DNA of 64,000 bases from Acetobacterium fimetarium (GCF_014284475.1 NZ_WJBC01000011.1:46258-110257), one strand, 5' to 3'. Counted from the stretch's first letter, positions 8,502 to 17,704 are shown. Program-made: numbers and translations. The notes: generated from the sequence alone by a model not told the origin.

Positions 8502-9865
8502 TACAAGAGATCAAGACAACCTTAACCAGCTTTGAAGCCTATCTTTTATTCAAAGATGAACCCTACAGTTTTTTTCTGGATAGTGGCAGAGATGCCGACA
8601 ACCTGGGACAATACTCTTTTATCGGCGGTGATCCTTTTCTTGTTTTTAGCAGCAAGGATGATGCCATCACAATCAGAACAAAAACGGAAGAAAAGCATTA
8701 TCAGGGCGATCCGTTTGCTGAACTACAGCAACTGTTGCGCCGCTACCAAAGGGACTATCCATCGAAATTTCCGTTTTTAGGCGGGGCCGTGGGATATCTT
8801 GGCTATGACCTCTGTCATCAGATAGAAGTGCTGCCGCGCAGTGCCGTGGATGATGTGCAGATCCCGGACTGCCACATGGGTTTTTACGACGGGATCATCA
8901 TCATCGACCATCAGACGAACAAAACCTATGTTGCCGCGCTTGGCATCGAAGCAGAGCCGGAGGCCATCGCAGCAAGGATCAGACAGAAATTAGAGAAAAA
9001 TGAAAAAGTGACGATTCGCTCCGACTTCCGTATTAATGAAGAAAAGGAGTTTACCGGCAATTTCACCCGGCAGGAATACATGGCGGCGCTGGATGCGGTG
9101 CATGAATACATCCGGGCGGGCGATATCTATCAGACAAATCTGACCCAGCGCTTTGAATGTGATCTGGAGATCACCCCGCTGGAATTATATAGTGAACTCC
9201 GACGAATCAATCCGGCCCCTTTTGCCAGCTATCTGGATTTCGGAGCCGGTCAGATCGTCAGCAGCTCGCCGGAGCGCTTCATTCAGATCAAAGGCAGGCA
9301 GATTGAAGCACGGCCGATCAAGGGGACGATGCCCCGGGGAAAAACGCCGGCGGAAGATGCTCAAAACAGAGATACCCTGGTCAACAGTGAAAAGGACAAG
9401 GCCGAGCTGCTGATGATTGTCGATCTGGAGCGAAATGATCTGGGCAGAGTTTCGAAAACAGGGACGGTCAAGGTGCCGGAACTGTATAAACTGGAAACCT
9501 ACGAAACGGTCTTTCATCTGGTTTCGACGGTCACCGGTGAATTAAAGGAAGAGGTGGATGCCATCGATGTCATTCGGGCTTCTTTTCCGGGCGGATCGAT
9601 CACAGGGGCGCCGAAAATCAGAGCGATGGAAGTCATTGACGAACTGGAGCCGACCCAGAGAAATATCTACACCGGATCGATCGGCTATATCGGGTTCAAT
9701 GGTGATCTGGACTTGAACATTGTGATCCGGACAATTCTCTGCAAAAACGAAAAAGCCTATTTTCAGGTGGGTGGCGGCATTGTCTGGGATTCGCAGAATC
9801 AACTGGAATACGAAGAAACCTTCCATAAGGGTCGAGCTCTGATGGAAGCACTGAAAAGATATTAA
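8495..9865 (+). CDS. pabB: Aminodeoxychorismate synthase component I
   Basis: A 456-residue chorismate-utilising enzyme that makes 4-amino-4-deoxychorismate. The signature PIKGTMPRGKTPAED carries the Lys (PIKGT) that marks PabB; anthranilate synthases have PIAGT. Other family motifs are AGDIYQTNLTQRF, SSSPERFI, IVDLERNDLGR, FPGGSITGAPK and GSIGYIGFNGD. It sits between pabA and pabC, so the whole route from chorismate to 4-aminobenzoate is in one operon. Confidence 0.95.
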   Translation: MLIQEIKTTLTSFEAYLLFKDEPYSFFLDSGRDADNLGQYSFIGGDPFLVFSSKDDAITIRTKTEEKHYQGDPFAELQQLLRRYQRDYPSKFPFLGGAVGYLGYDLCHQIEVLPRSAVDDVQIPDCHMGFYDGIIIIDHQTNKTYVAALGIEAEPEAIAARIRQKLEKNEKVTIRSDFRINEEKEFTGNFTRQEYMAALDAVHEYIRAGDIYQTNLTQRFECDLEITPLELYSELRRINPAPFASYLDFGAGQIVSSSPERFIQIKGRQIEARPIKGTMPRGKTPAEDAQNRDTLVNSEKDKAELLMIVDLERNDLGRVSKTGTVKVPELYKLETYETVFHLVSTVTGELKEEVDAIDVIRASFPGGSITGAPKIRAMEVIDELEPTQRNIYTGSIGYIGFNGDLDLNIVIRTILCKNEKAYFQVGGGIVWDSQNQLEYEETFHKGRALMEALKRY

Positions 9866-9894
9866 AAATTCCAATTTGGATAGAGGTGAGCATC

Positions 9895-10704
9895 ATTCAG
9901 TACGTATGTTATAATGGCGAGATAACAGAGGAATGCCTGGTGCCGTTGGATCAGGGGTTGCTCTACGGTTACGGCGTGTTTGAAACCATCAATGTCAGCA
10001 GCGGCAAACTGGTCTTTTTTCAGGAGCACATGGAGAGACTAAAAAGCAGCGCTGCTTTGCTGGGACTGGAATTTGGTCAAACGAGCGAACAGCTCATGGT
10101 TGACTGTGAAAAACTGATCGAAAAAAATCAGATCGACAAGGGTGGCCTGCGGGTTACCCTGAGCAAGAGTGAAAAAAAGAATGCGATCATCATTACGGCC
10201 CGTGAAAACCATTATGGCGATGAAGTCTTTAAACAGGGCGTGAGCATCGGTGTCAGCGATTATGCGAGAAACGAGCAGTCGCTGCTGGTTGCGATCAAGT
10301 CCAATAATTATCTGGAAAATCTGCTGATCTTGAATGATAGCAAAAAAAGAGGTTTCAATGAGGCGGTTTTCTTCAATACCAAAGGCTATCTGGCGGAGGG
10401 CACGATGAGCAATATCTTTTTGATCAGGGATCAAAAGGTCTATACCCCCGCGCAGGATAGCGGAATTTTGCCGGGGATTGTCCGGGACAAAGTCATCACA
10501 TTGCTTAAAAAACACAAAATACCGGTCGCGGAAGGCTATTATACCAGGGAAACGCTGATGAATGCCGACGAGATCTTCATTACCAATTCGCTGATGGAAA
10601 TCATGCCGGTGAAACAGCTGGAGAATCTGAAATTTCAGGTGACGAGTGAATCTTTCACAAATTACTTGAAAAACCTGTATAAAAAAGAATATGATATAGT
10701 TTAA
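9895..10704 (+). CDS. pabC: 4-amino-4-deoxychorismate lyase
   Basis: About 269-272 residues, a fold-type IV PLP enzyme releasing pyruvate from aminodeoxychorismate to give 4-aminobenzoate. Motifs: LDQGLLYGYGVFETI, the Lys in AIKSNNYLENL, and EGTMSNIFLI. The start is unusual. A GTG at 9886 lies inside the only strong ribosome site GAGGTGA (9883-9889), so it cannot use it; the codon at proper distance is ATT 9895. No ATG occurs in the first 20 codons. I give 9895; the GTG would add three residues. Homology begins at VCYNGEI, so both are compatible with the fold. Confidence 0.9.
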   Translation: MQYVCYNGEITEECLVPLDQGLLYGYGVFETINVSSGKLVFFQEHMERLKSSAALLGLEFGQTSEQLMVDCEKLIEKNQIDKGGLRVTLSKSEKKNAIIITARENHYGDEVFKQGVSIGVSDYARNEQSLLVAIKSNNYLENLLILNDSKKRGFNEAVFFNTKGYLAEGTMSNIFLIRDQKVYTPAQDSGILPGIVRDKVITLLKKHKIPVAEGYYTRETLMNADEIFITNSLMEIMPVKQLENLKFQVTSESFTNYLKNLYKKEYDIV

Positions 10705-10791
10705 GCAATTTATAAAATCGATGATTAATTGAAAAGGGCGGCGTCTCTTTGCGGTTAATCATTTTGATAAATATAAAAGGAGTCGATCAGA

Positions 10792-11370
10792 ATGAGTAGT
10801 CAATTAAATCGTGAAGCAGCACTGCAATTATTGAAGGAATACAACGAGAGCGAATCGCTTCTCAATCATGGATTAGCCGTATCCGGCGTGATGGCACATT
10901 TTTCCGAGCTAGAGGGAGAAAAAAAGGAATACTGGGAGATCGTTGGTCTGCTGCATGATTTAGATTATGAAAAATATCCGGACGAGCACTGCGTAAAAGT
11001 AGTGGAGATACTGAAAAACAATGGCTACGATGATGATTTTATTCACAGTGTGGTCAGCCATGGCTTTGGCATCTGTACGGATGTGGAGCCGGTTCAGCAG
11101 ATGGAAAAAATTCTTTATGCCATCGATGAATTAACCGGGTTGATCACCGCCTGCGCCTATATGCGCCCGTCAAAAAGCGTCAATGATCTGGAAGTGAAAT
11201 CCGTGAAGAAAAAATTCAAAAGCACGAATTTTGCCGCCGGCGTCAACCGTGACGTGATCAGAAAAGGCGCTGAGATGTCCGGTTACTCGGTCGAAGATCT
11301 GACCCGGGAAACGATCCTGGGGATGCGTGCTGTAGCCGATGAAATCGGGTTGGGTGACAATGAAGCTTAA
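10792..11370 (+). CDS. HD-domain hydrolase
   Basis: A 192-residue HD-superfamily phosphohydrolase. Metal-binding residues are visible in LLNHGLAVSGVM (His), VGLLHDLDYEKYP (the HD pair) and VVSHGFGIC. Similar small HD proteins in Clostridia are uncharacterised. The start has AAAGGAG at the usual distance. It overlaps the downstream cca by 11 bases, which suggests a link to tRNA or nucleotide turnover; substrate unknown. Confidence 0.8.
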   Translation: MSSQLNREAALQLLKEYNESESLLNHGLAVSGVMAHFSELEGEKKEYWEIVGLLHDLDYEKYPDEHCVKVVEILKNNGYDDDFIHSVVSHGFGICTDVEPVQQMEKILYAIDELTGLITACAYMRPSKSVNDLEVKSVKKKFKSTNFAAGVNRDVIRKGAEMSGYSVEDLTRETILGMRAVADEIGLGDNEA

Positions 11371-12697
11371 TCTTCCCGAAGCGGTCCTGAAGGTTTTTGA
11401 ATTGCTTGAAACCGGTGGCTTTTGCGGTTATCTGGTCGGCGGCTGCGTCCGGGACTTTCTGCTGAAAAAAACACCGATCGATTTTGATATGACCACTGAT
11501 GCCACGCCGGAAGAGATCAAGGACTGTTTTTCCGATTACCGGGTCATCGAAACCGGCATCCGCCATGGGACCGTCACGGTCATTCTGGGGGGGCATGCCA
11601 TTGAGATCACCACCCACCGCCGGGAAGGAAATTATTCCGACCGGCGCCATCCGGATGCAGTGACGTTCACGAAAAACCTGGAGGAAGATCTGGGACGGCG
11701 CGACTTTACGATGAATGCGCTGGCTTATCACCCGCAAAAAGGGCTGATCGATCGGTTCGGCGGTGGCGAAGACATCAGAGAAAGACGGATCCGCTGCGTC
11801 GGCGATCCGCACAGAAGAATGAATGAAGACGCCCTGAGGATTCTGCGGGCGCTGCGCTTTGCTGCGGTGCTCGGCTTTGAGCTGGAGGCGGAAACACAAA
11901 AAGCGGTCACTGAGCAATGCGGACAGTTGAGGGAAATCTCGGCGGAACGCATGGCGGCGGAAATGAGCAAATTGCTGTGCGGGAAAAACGTCAGAAAGGT
12001 GCTGTTGGAACAGACCGAAATTCTGGGCGCCGTGATTCCCGAACTGCTGCCGGCAGAGAATTTCGATCAGAACAATCCTCATCACTGCTATGATATCCTG
12101 GCCCATACGGCCATTGCCCTTGAAAACCTGCCGCCGATTCCGCATCTGCGCTGGGCGATGCTCTTTCACGATCTCGGCAAACCGGAAACCTATGTCCAGG
12201 ATGCCCTGGGAATCGGACATTTCTACGGACACAGCAAACACTCGGAAATCATCGCCGGCTATCGGCTCAATGCGCTCAAATGTGATAAAGCAACCATTTC
12301 AAAAGTCTGCCGGCTGATCAAGTATCATGACACGATCATCGAGCCGACCAAAAAAGCCGTCAAACGCTGGCTCAACCGCCTGTCGGCACCGCTGTTTTGC
12401 GATCTGATCGAAATAAAAAGAGCGGATGTGCTGGCCCAATCGCTGGAATACCGTTTCCGGCTGGACGGTCTGGAGGAGATTAAAAACATCATGACGGAAG
12501 TCATCGCAGAAAATGAGTGCTTTTCACTCAAAGATCTGGCCATTAACGGAAAGGATCTGATTGCGATGGGCATTGAAGACGGGCAAGAAATTGGCCGGAT
12601 CCTCAGGAGCCTGCTCGACAGCGTAATCGATGAAGAGATTGAGAATTCGAAAGCAGTACTGATTGAAAGAACGAAGGAGATAAAAGATGTTAATTGA
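11360..12697 (+). CDS. cca: CCA-adding tRNA nucleotidyltransferase with HD domain
   Basis: A 445-residue class II nucleotidyltransferase that repairs or adds the 3' CCA of tRNAs. N-terminal motifs: YLVGGCVRDFLL, IDFDMTTDA (the catalytic Asp pair), RRDFTMNALAY and the nucleotide-selecting EDALRILRALRFAA. The C-terminal half has an HD domain (HLRWAMLFHDLGKPETY), as in the longer bacterial form. The ATG at 11360 is chosen over an in-frame ATG at 11339 because GGTGA lies directly upstream. Overlaps both neighbours (HD protein and tatD). Note that the tRNA genes in this window already encode CCA. Confidence 0.93.
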   Translation: MKLNLPEAVLKVFELLETGGFCGYLVGGCVRDFLLKKTPIDFDMTTDATPEEIKDCFSDYRVIETGIRHGTVTVILGGHAIEITTHRREGNYSDRRHPDAVTFTKNLEEDLGRRDFTMNALAYHPQKGLIDRFGGGEDIRERRIRCVGDPHRRMNEDALRILRALRFAAVLGFELEAETQKAVTEQCGQLREISAERMAAEMSKLLCGKNVRKVLLEQTEILGAVIPELLPAENFDQNNPHHCYDILAHTAIALENLPPIPHLRWAMLFHDLGKPETYVQDALGIGHFYGHSKHSEIIAGYRLNALKCDKATISKVCRLIKYHDTIIEPTKKAVKRWLNRLSAPLFCDLIEIKRADVLAQSLEYRFRLDGLEEIKNIMTEVIAENECFSLKDLAINGKDLIAMGIEDGQEIGRILRSLLDSVIDEEIENSKAVLIERTKEIKDVN

Positions 12698-13457
12698 CAG
12701 CCATGCGCACATTGATGATCAGAAATTCGATGAGGATCGGGATGCCGTTATCAAGAATGCCTGGGAGAACGGCATTGAACTCATCATCAATCCGGGAGCG
12801 GATGAAGCATCGAGTCTGAGAGCCATCGCGATGAGTGAAAAATACCCGATGGTCTATGCCACCGTCGGTGTCCATCCCCACGATGCCAAGGACTACGACC
12901 CCGAGAGAACCGGGAACCAGTTGCGAACGTGGGCAAAAAAGAACAAAGTGGTCGCCATCGGAGAGATCGGTCTGGATTATCATTACGATTTATCACCGCG
13001 GGATGTTCAGCAGGCGGTTTTTATCGAGCAGCTGGCGATTGCCAGAGAAGTGAAGCTGCCGATTGTCATTCACAACCGGGAATCGATGGCGGACATGGTA
13101 CATATCCTGGAACAACATTTTTCACCGGAATACGGGGGGATTATGCACAGCTACAGCGGCTCGGCGGAAATGGCGAAGGTGTTTCTGGAGATGGGGTTCT
13201 ATCTGTCGATTTCGGGATCGCTGACCTTCAAAAATGCCCGCAAACTTCCGGAAGTGGTGGCCATGATGCCGCTCGACCGTTTGCTGGTCGAAACCGACAG
13301 CCCTTATCTGACACCGACACCATACCGGGGAAAACGCAATGAACCGGCCTATGTCCGGCTGGTGGCGGAAGAGATTGCCCGGTTGAGAGGCATCAGTTTT
13401 GAAGAAGTTTCAGCAATCACGTCGGAAAATACGAAAAAGGTGTTTGGAATCAGCTGA
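12687..13457 (+). CDS. tatD: TatD-family metal-dependent deoxyribonuclease
   Basis: A 256-residue TIM-barrel hydrolase. Metal ligands: IDSHAHIDD (HxH), GEIGLDYH (Glu), IVIHNRES (His), IMHSYSG (His) and ETDSPYLTP (Asp). Length and motifs match TatD/YcfH 3'-5' DNases, with proposed roles in DNA repair and D-tyrosyl-tRNA deacylation. The ATG overlaps the end of cca by 11 bases, so the three genes form one operon. Confidence 0.92.
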   Translation: MLIDSHAHIDDQKFDEDRDAVIKNAWENGIELIINPGADEASSLRAIAMSEKYPMVYATVGVHPHDAKDYDPERTGNQLRTWAKKNKVVAIGEIGLDYHYDLSPRDVQQAVFIEQLAIAREVKLPIVIHNRESMADMVHILEQHFSPEYGGIMHSYSGSAEMAKVFLEMGFYLSISGSLTFKNARKLPEVVAMMPLDRLLVETDSPYLTPTPYRGKRNEPAYVRLVAEEIARLRGISFEEVSAITSENTKKVFGIS

Positions 13458-13493
13458 AACGAATCGCTCCAGTTCGGATAGCATCGACCGGTT

Positions 13494-13540
13494 GATCCGG
13501 GAGACAGCGTAAAGGCTTGATCTCCCGGACCCGCTTTTTT
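13494..13540 (+). terminator. Terminator after tatD
   Basis: TCCGGGAGA (13496-13504) pairs with TCTCCCGGA (13521-13529), followed after a short C-rich gap by six T. Confidence 0.6.
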
Positions 13541-13674
13541 CAAGCTGACGCCAGTCTGTTTGTGCTTCAAATATTTTCATCAAAGAAAATTGCTTCTGGA
13601 CTTGATTTCGCTTGACAAGAGAAAAAAAATCAGGTAGAATGTTTAGCGTACCTTCGGGTTAGAAAAGTTAATTT

Positions 13675-13749
13675 AGGGGTATCGCCAAGCGGTAAGGCAA
13701 TGGACTCTGACTCCATCATTCGCAGGTTCGAATCCTGCTACCCCTGCCA
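13675..13749 (+). tRNA. tRNA-Gln (anticodon CUG)
   Basis: Acceptor stem AGGGGTA/TACCCCT, D arm GCCAAGCGGTAAGGC, anticodon stem ATGGA/TCCAT with loop CTCTGAC (anticodon CTG), T arm with GGTTCGAATCC, discriminator G and encoded CCA. Confidence 0.95.
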
Positions 13750-13760
13750 TTTGAAATTCG

Positions 13761-13800
13761 ACCTGCTTTTTAAGTGAAACTTAAAAGCAGGTTTTATTTT
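13761..13800 (+). terminator. Terminator after tRNA-Gln
   Basis: ACCTGCTTTT(T)AAGT-GAA-ACTTAAAAGCAGGT stem followed by a T-rich run. Confidence 0.8.
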
Positions 13801-13852
13801 ACAAAAAAACAAGCGATAATTGCCTAAATATTCAAAGAAAGAAGGGAATCTC

Positions 13853-14050
13853 ATGGTCGATCAGGAACTCAGCGTATTCGATATTTATGAATATTTGCCA
13901 CATACCAACTGCAAAAATTGTGGCGAAAATAATTGTATGGCTTTTGCCCAAAAGCTGTTGGAAGGTTCAAAAACGATTGGCGGATGTGCCCCCTTGCGGG
14001 AAGATATTTTTGAAAACAAGCGCAAGAAAATTCTGGAATTGATCAAATAA
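13853..14050 (+). CDS. Small free-standing 4Fe-4S domain protein (AcsC N-terminal-like)
   Basis: A 65-residue protein whose core YLPHTNCKNCGENNCMAFAQKL and later GGCAPL give the four Cys (CxxCxxxxC...C) of the Fe-S domain found at the N terminus of the corrinoid iron-sulfur protein large subunit (AcsC/CdhE) and in RnfB-like proteins. The start at 13853 follows GAAGGGA; the longer frame to 13820 lacks a ribosome site. It probably binds one [4Fe-4S] cluster and carries electrons or activates a corrinoid protein, but no partner gene is adjacent. It has its own terminator. Confidence 0.8.
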   Translation: MVDQELSVFDIYEYLPHTNCKNCGENNCMAFAQKLLEGSKTIGGCAPLREDIFENKRKKILELIK

Positions 14051-14079
14051 TTGTAACTGAAAAATAGATTGTTCAATAC

Positions 14080-14123
14080 AAAAAGCAACCAAACCGATAT
14101 ATTTTTGTTAGGTTGCTTTTTTT
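14080..14123 (+). terminator. Terminator after the Fe-S protein
   Basis: AAAAGCAACC (14081-14090) pairs with GGTTGCTTTT (14111-14120), followed by further T. Bases 14124-14312 between this and the next promoter hold no gene, and no c-di-GMP riboswitch that I can recognise. Confidence 0.8.
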
Positions 14124-14312
14124 GCGGGTATAAAAAAGCGTATCAATATATTGCGAAGATGAAGCGTCGGATCAGAATATCGTTCACATGTCCCATATTT
14201 GTCCGGTTGAACGGGATATACTGATGATGTGAGAAAGCGACAGGCATGTTGGGATCGTTTCAGGTATTTTCGGAGTGCGGCCAATTTTATTTGGCACATT
14301 AAATGTCACAGA

Positions 14313-14340
14313 TTGATTATTTCGGGTTATTATATATAAT
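14313..14340 (+). promoter_or_regulatory. Putative promoter of the diguanylate cyclase gene
   Basis: TTGATT (14313-14318) and perfect TATAAT (14335-14340) with a 16-bp spacer, 85 bp upstream of the ATG. Confidence 0.5.
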
Positions 14341-14424
14341 AGAAGCAAATGACTGAAAAATATTAAGCACTACGCCTCCAATTGAGTGATTTTATGGAAT
14401 AATCAGATCAGAAGGGAAGATAAG

Positions 14425-15621
14425 ATGATCAGGCATGCAAGCAAGCAAAAGATTGTTTATATCGGTATATTTTTGATCATTGCCGTGTTGATTTCAATAG
14501 TCGGTTGTTTTACTTATTTGGAAATAAAAAATGTGGCGATCGCGAGTCTGGGCGAAAGTGCTGAGAAAGTGGCGATCACGGCGGCCGGTTTTATCGAAGC
14601 GGATATCGACTCGTACCAGGTTTTGGCCCAAACGGGTGATTACGCGTCAGGCAATTATGATCAGAACTATTATCAAAAAATGAATGAACTCTTTCAGAAT
14701 ATTCAAGCAGAAACCGGTGTCAGCTATATTTACACGACGAAAAAATTGTCGGACACCGAGGCTGTCTATATTCTGGATGGGGAAGATCCTAAAAGCAAAT
14801 TCTTTTCACCGATTGGATCGGTTGATGAATTGGAAGAAGCCGGAAGAAATGTTTATAGTACCGGTATAGCTGAATCGACCAACCTCGCTGCATCTGAAAA
14901 ATGGGGGACTTATTTAACCGGGTATGCACCGATTAAAGATCTTCAAACGGGAGAAGTTATCAGTGTGGTCGGCGTGGATTTTTCCAGCGATTCCATCACG
15001 AAACTCATGGCAAAAATAGAACTGGTGCTCGTGTTTGCGGTTCTTTCACTGATTGTGCTGACATCGTTTATCGTGTTTAAGCTGATTGGTGACAAATTCA
15101 GGGCTGAAAATGTCGATTATTTAACCGAGCTTCACAGTAAACGGTATCATAATTATCAACTGTCTGGTTTAATTGCAAAGGCAAGCAATTCAGCAGCGCC
15201 GCTGTTTTTAATGATGATTGATATTGACTTTTTCAAGGAAATCAATGATGAATATGGACATGACGTGGGGGATCAGGTCCTGAGACATATCGCATATATT
15301 ATTAAAACGAGTGCCCGCAAAACAGATGTCTGCTCCCGGTTTGGCGGGGATGAATTTGTCATGATTTTATCGGACGTCAATGCCGAACAGGTTGGTGGTA
15401 TCGCCAAGCGCATCATGGAAAAATTGCGAAGAAGTTCGCTTATTCTGGAAGATTGCGTTCTGGAGGGCACCGAGGTAACGCTCAGTATCGGTATTGCCCA
15501 GTGGAAAAATGAAATGCGCAGTCAGAATTTGACCCAGTACGCCGATGAGGCGTTATATCTTTCCAAGCAAAAGGGGAGAAACCAGATTACTTTTTACAAA
15601 ACGTTCGGTAAGATGGCCTAG
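14425..15621 (+). CDS. Membrane diguanylate cyclase with extracellular sensor domain
   Basis: A 398-residue protein. Layout: membrane helix about 10-30, extracellular sensor of about 190 residues that looks like a Cache fold (YYQKMNELFQNIQAE, then VSYIYTTKK, ending VISVVGVDFSSD), a second helix (LVLVFAVLSLIVLTSFIVF), and a C-terminal GGDEF domain. The active site RFGGDEFVMIL is intact, so it should make cyclic di-GMP. RKTD five residues before GGDEF is a complete inhibitory I-site (RxxD), so product feedback is likely. Start at 14425 follows AGAAGGGA. It is monocistronic with its own promoter and terminator. Confidence 0.92.
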   Translation: MIRHASKQKIVYIGIFLIIAVLISIVGCFTYLEIKNVAIASLGESAEKVAITAAGFIEADIDSYQVLAQTGDYASGNYDQNYYQKMNELFQNIQAETGVSYIYTTKKLSDTEAVYILDGEDPKSKFFSPIGSVDELEEAGRNVYSTGIAESTNLAASEKWGTYLTGYAPIKDLQTGEVISVVGVDFSSDSITKLMAKIELVLVFAVLSLIVLTSFIVFKLIGDKFRAENVDYLTELHSKRYHNYQLSGLIAKASNSAAPLFLMMIDIDFFKEINDEYGHDVGDQVLRHIAYIIKTSARKTDVCSRFGGDEFVMILSDVNAEQVGGIAKRIMEKLRRSSLILEDCVLEGTEVTLSIGIAQWKNEMRSQNLTQYADEALYLSKQKGRNQITFYKTFGKMA

Positions 15622-15650
15622 AGGGACTTGCAAAAGCCTCTCTTTTTTTA
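15620..15650 (+). terminator. Terminator after the diguanylate cyclase
   Basis: AGAGG-loop-CCTCT stem followed by seven T. Confidence 0.7.
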
Positions 15651-15811
15651 TGCCAGTTAGTTCGGGCAGGAATAACTGCCGGCGGGAGCATTTTGATCGG
15701 CTTGATTGTTCCGGGTTTTATAGTATAATCATAGGGTAAATAATTCAAAAAACAGAGACAATCTGCACGCTGTTGCGTTAATAAAAATGGATCAACGGGA
15801 GGACCGGGAAG

Positions 15812-16498
15812 ATTAAAACGATAAAAACAAAAATCTATATAGCCGATGTCTTTTCCCTGAATCAGCCGGGTCGAATGGAAGCATACCTGAACAGCATTTC
15901 GCCCGAACGTCGAAAAAAAGTGCTTGCGTTCAAGTCGATGACTGCGAAGGCGCTTTCGGTCGGGGCGGAAGTGCTCCTGCAACACGCGGTATTGAAGTCT
16001 TTTGGCATCAGCGAGCCATTAACGATCATCAAAGGGGCGCACGGAAAGCCGGCGCTGCGGGATCATGCCAAGATCCATTTCAATCTTTCCCATTCAGGGA
16101 ATTTTGTGGTTTGCGCGTTAAGCAGTCAACCCGTTGGCGTGGATATTGAGCAGATCGATCGGGTCGGGGTTCAATTGGTAAAGCGCTTTTTTCATCAAGA
16201 GGAAGTCGCCTGGATTCTTACACAGCCGGTTGCCAACCAACAACAGGGGCGATGTGATTTATGGTCGATTAAAGAAAGCTACATGAAATATACCGGAAAA
16301 GGATTCGCTCTGCCGATGAAGGCCTTTGTCGTGAAGATAACCGGAGAATTTCCGGAAAACTTAGCGGCTGCGGTCTTTGAAGAAGGACAGCAAAAAGATG
16401 TTTTCATAAAAAAATATCAAGGCCCGGCGAATTATGAATTGTGGTGTTCGGGTGGTTCAAACCAATTTGAAGATGCGATAGAATGGGTAAGACTATAG
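15812..16498 (+). CDS. 4'-phosphopantetheinyl transferase, Sfp type
   Basis: About 228 residues. It moves phosphopantetheine from CoA to carrier proteins. Motifs: KPALRDHAKIHFNLSHSGN, GVDIEQIDR and WSIKESYMKYTGKGFALP (the Mg and CoA sites). The first ATG (15875) is unsuitable: it lacks a ribosome site and would lose the N-terminal strand KTKIYIADVFSL that this family needs. Upstream, in frame and after a stop at 15782, the only codon well placed behind GGGAGG (15797-15802) is ATT at 15812. I use that as a probable non-AUG start. The CHR-type transporter gene follows after 9 bases. Confidence 0.85.
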   Translation: MKTIKTKIYIADVFSLNQPGRMEAYLNSISPERRKKVLAFKSMTAKALSVGAEVLLQHAVLKSFGISEPLTIIKGAHGKPALRDHAKIHFNLSHSGNFVVCALSSQPVGVDIEQIDRVGVQLVKRFFHQEEVAWILTQPVANQQQGRCDLWSIKESYMKYTGKGFALPMKAFVVKITGEFPENLAAAVFEEGQQKDVFIKKYQGPANYELWCSGGSNQFEDAIEWVRL

Positions 16499-16507
16499 GG
16501 AGAAGAA

Positions 16508-17110
16508 TTGTTGAAAGCAGAAACTGAACAAAAAGAAAAACTAAAAACGATATTTTTGACGTTCTTTAAAATCGGGCTTTTCACGTTTGGCGGCGGTTAC
16601 GCGATGATTCCGATGATTGAATATGAGATCGTTGAGCGGCATCATTGGATAAAAAGCGAAGATATTCTGGATATCTTTGCCATTGCCGGAGCAGCTCCGG
16701 GGGTGGTTTCTGTTAATACGGCAACTTTTGTGGGATACCGAATTGCCGGGTTCTGGGGAGCGGTGGCAGCAACACTCGGGATGACAATTCCGTCTTATGT
16801 GATCATCTGCACCATTGCCATCTTTTTCCAGCAGTTCAAGAGTATGGCATGGGTCAGTGATGCTTTATCGGGAATTCGGGCCGGAGTCATTGTGCTGGTA
16901 CTGGGGGCAGTGGTCAGTATGGGAAAAAAGGGCGAATACACGCCGCTGACCATTGCGATGCTGATCATCACCTTTCTGCTGGCAACTTTTACCGATCTCA
17001 ACATCATTTTTATTTTATTGGGGGGAGCGGTCATCGGGATAGTAACCCAGCTGATTTTAAGTCGTGATTTTTTCCCCGGGAAAAATAAAAAAGGTGGTGA
17101 CAAAGAATGA
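16508..17110 (+). CDS. CHR-family (chromate transporter-like) membrane protein, first half
   Basis: A 200-residue half-size member of the CHR family, with the signature FKIGLFTFGGGYAMIPMIEYE near the N terminus and AGAAPGVVSVNTATFVGYRIAG, then about five to six membrane helices. Half-size CHR proteins work as pairs encoded side by side. The start is TTG 16508 (or 16511) behind AGGGAG. Function is unproven here: some members export chromate, others are of unknown substrate. Stop and next start overlap as ATGA. Confidence 0.85.
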   Translation: MLKAETEQKEKLKTIFLTFFKIGLFTFGGGYAMIPMIEYEIVERHHWIKSEDILDIFAIAGAAPGVVSVNTATFVGYRIAGFWGAVAATLGMTIPSYVIICTIAIFFQQFKSMAWVSDALSGIRAGVIVLVLGAVVSMGKKGEYTPLTIAMLIITFLLATFTDLNIIFILLGGAVIGIVTQLILSRDFFPGKNKKGGDKE

Positions 17111-17691
17111 TCTATTTTCAGCTTTTCATCACTTTCTTAAAGATCGGTTTGTTCACCTTCGGCGGCGGCTACGCCATGATTCCGCTGATCCAGCAGGAAG
17201 TGGTGGGAAATCAGTGGATGACGATGAATGAATTGTCAGAAGCGATCGCCATTGCCCAATCAACGCCCGGTGCCTTTGCCGTGAATGCGGCAACCTTTGT
17301 CGGGATGGAAAGCGGGGGCTTTTTAGGGGCGTTCATCACGGCTTCAGCGGTGATATTGGCGTCCTTTTCGGTCATTCTCATCATTGCAAAGTGCTTTACG
17401 AATTTTCTGGACAGCAGATGGGTCAAGGGCTTGTTGTTTGGCATGAAGCCAGTGGTGATTGGCCTGATTGCCTCAGCGGTGGTGCTGTTGATGTACAACG
17501 GATTTCTTGATCAGGGGGTGGAGATTAATTCGATTACGGCATTTCTTGAGGCAATTCAATTCAGAGACATCATCATTTTTGTCATCGGTGCGGTTTTTTA
17601 TTTTCGATTCAAGCCGCATCCCATCAAACTGATTCTCCTTTCAGGGGGATTGGGGATTCTGCTGTTTGGAATCATCCCGTTGCTTTTTTAA
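17107..17691 (+). CDS. CHR-family (chromate transporter-like) membrane protein, second half
   Basis: A 194-residue partner of the preceding gene, with the same signature FLKIGLFTFGGGYAMIPLIQQE and AQSTPGAFAVNAATFVGME. The two are paralogous and translationally coupled by a 4-base ATGA overlap, as expected for a heterodimeric transporter. Confidence 0.85.
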   Translation: MIYFQLFITFLKIGLFTFGGGYAMIPLIQQEVVGNQWMTMNELSEAIAIAQSTPGAFAVNAATFVGMESGGFLGAFITASAVILASFSVILIIAKCFTNFLDSRWVKGLLFGMKPVVIGLIASAVVLLMYNGFLDQGVEINSITAFLEAIQFRDIIIFVIGAVFYFRFKPHPIKLILLSGGLGILLFGIIPLLF

Positions 17692-17704
17692 TTCAAAATA
17701 GTGC

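Noticed and set aside
14124..14424. Cyclic di-GMP riboswitch before the GGDEF gene
   Set aside because: The conserved core sequences of class I or II are not present.
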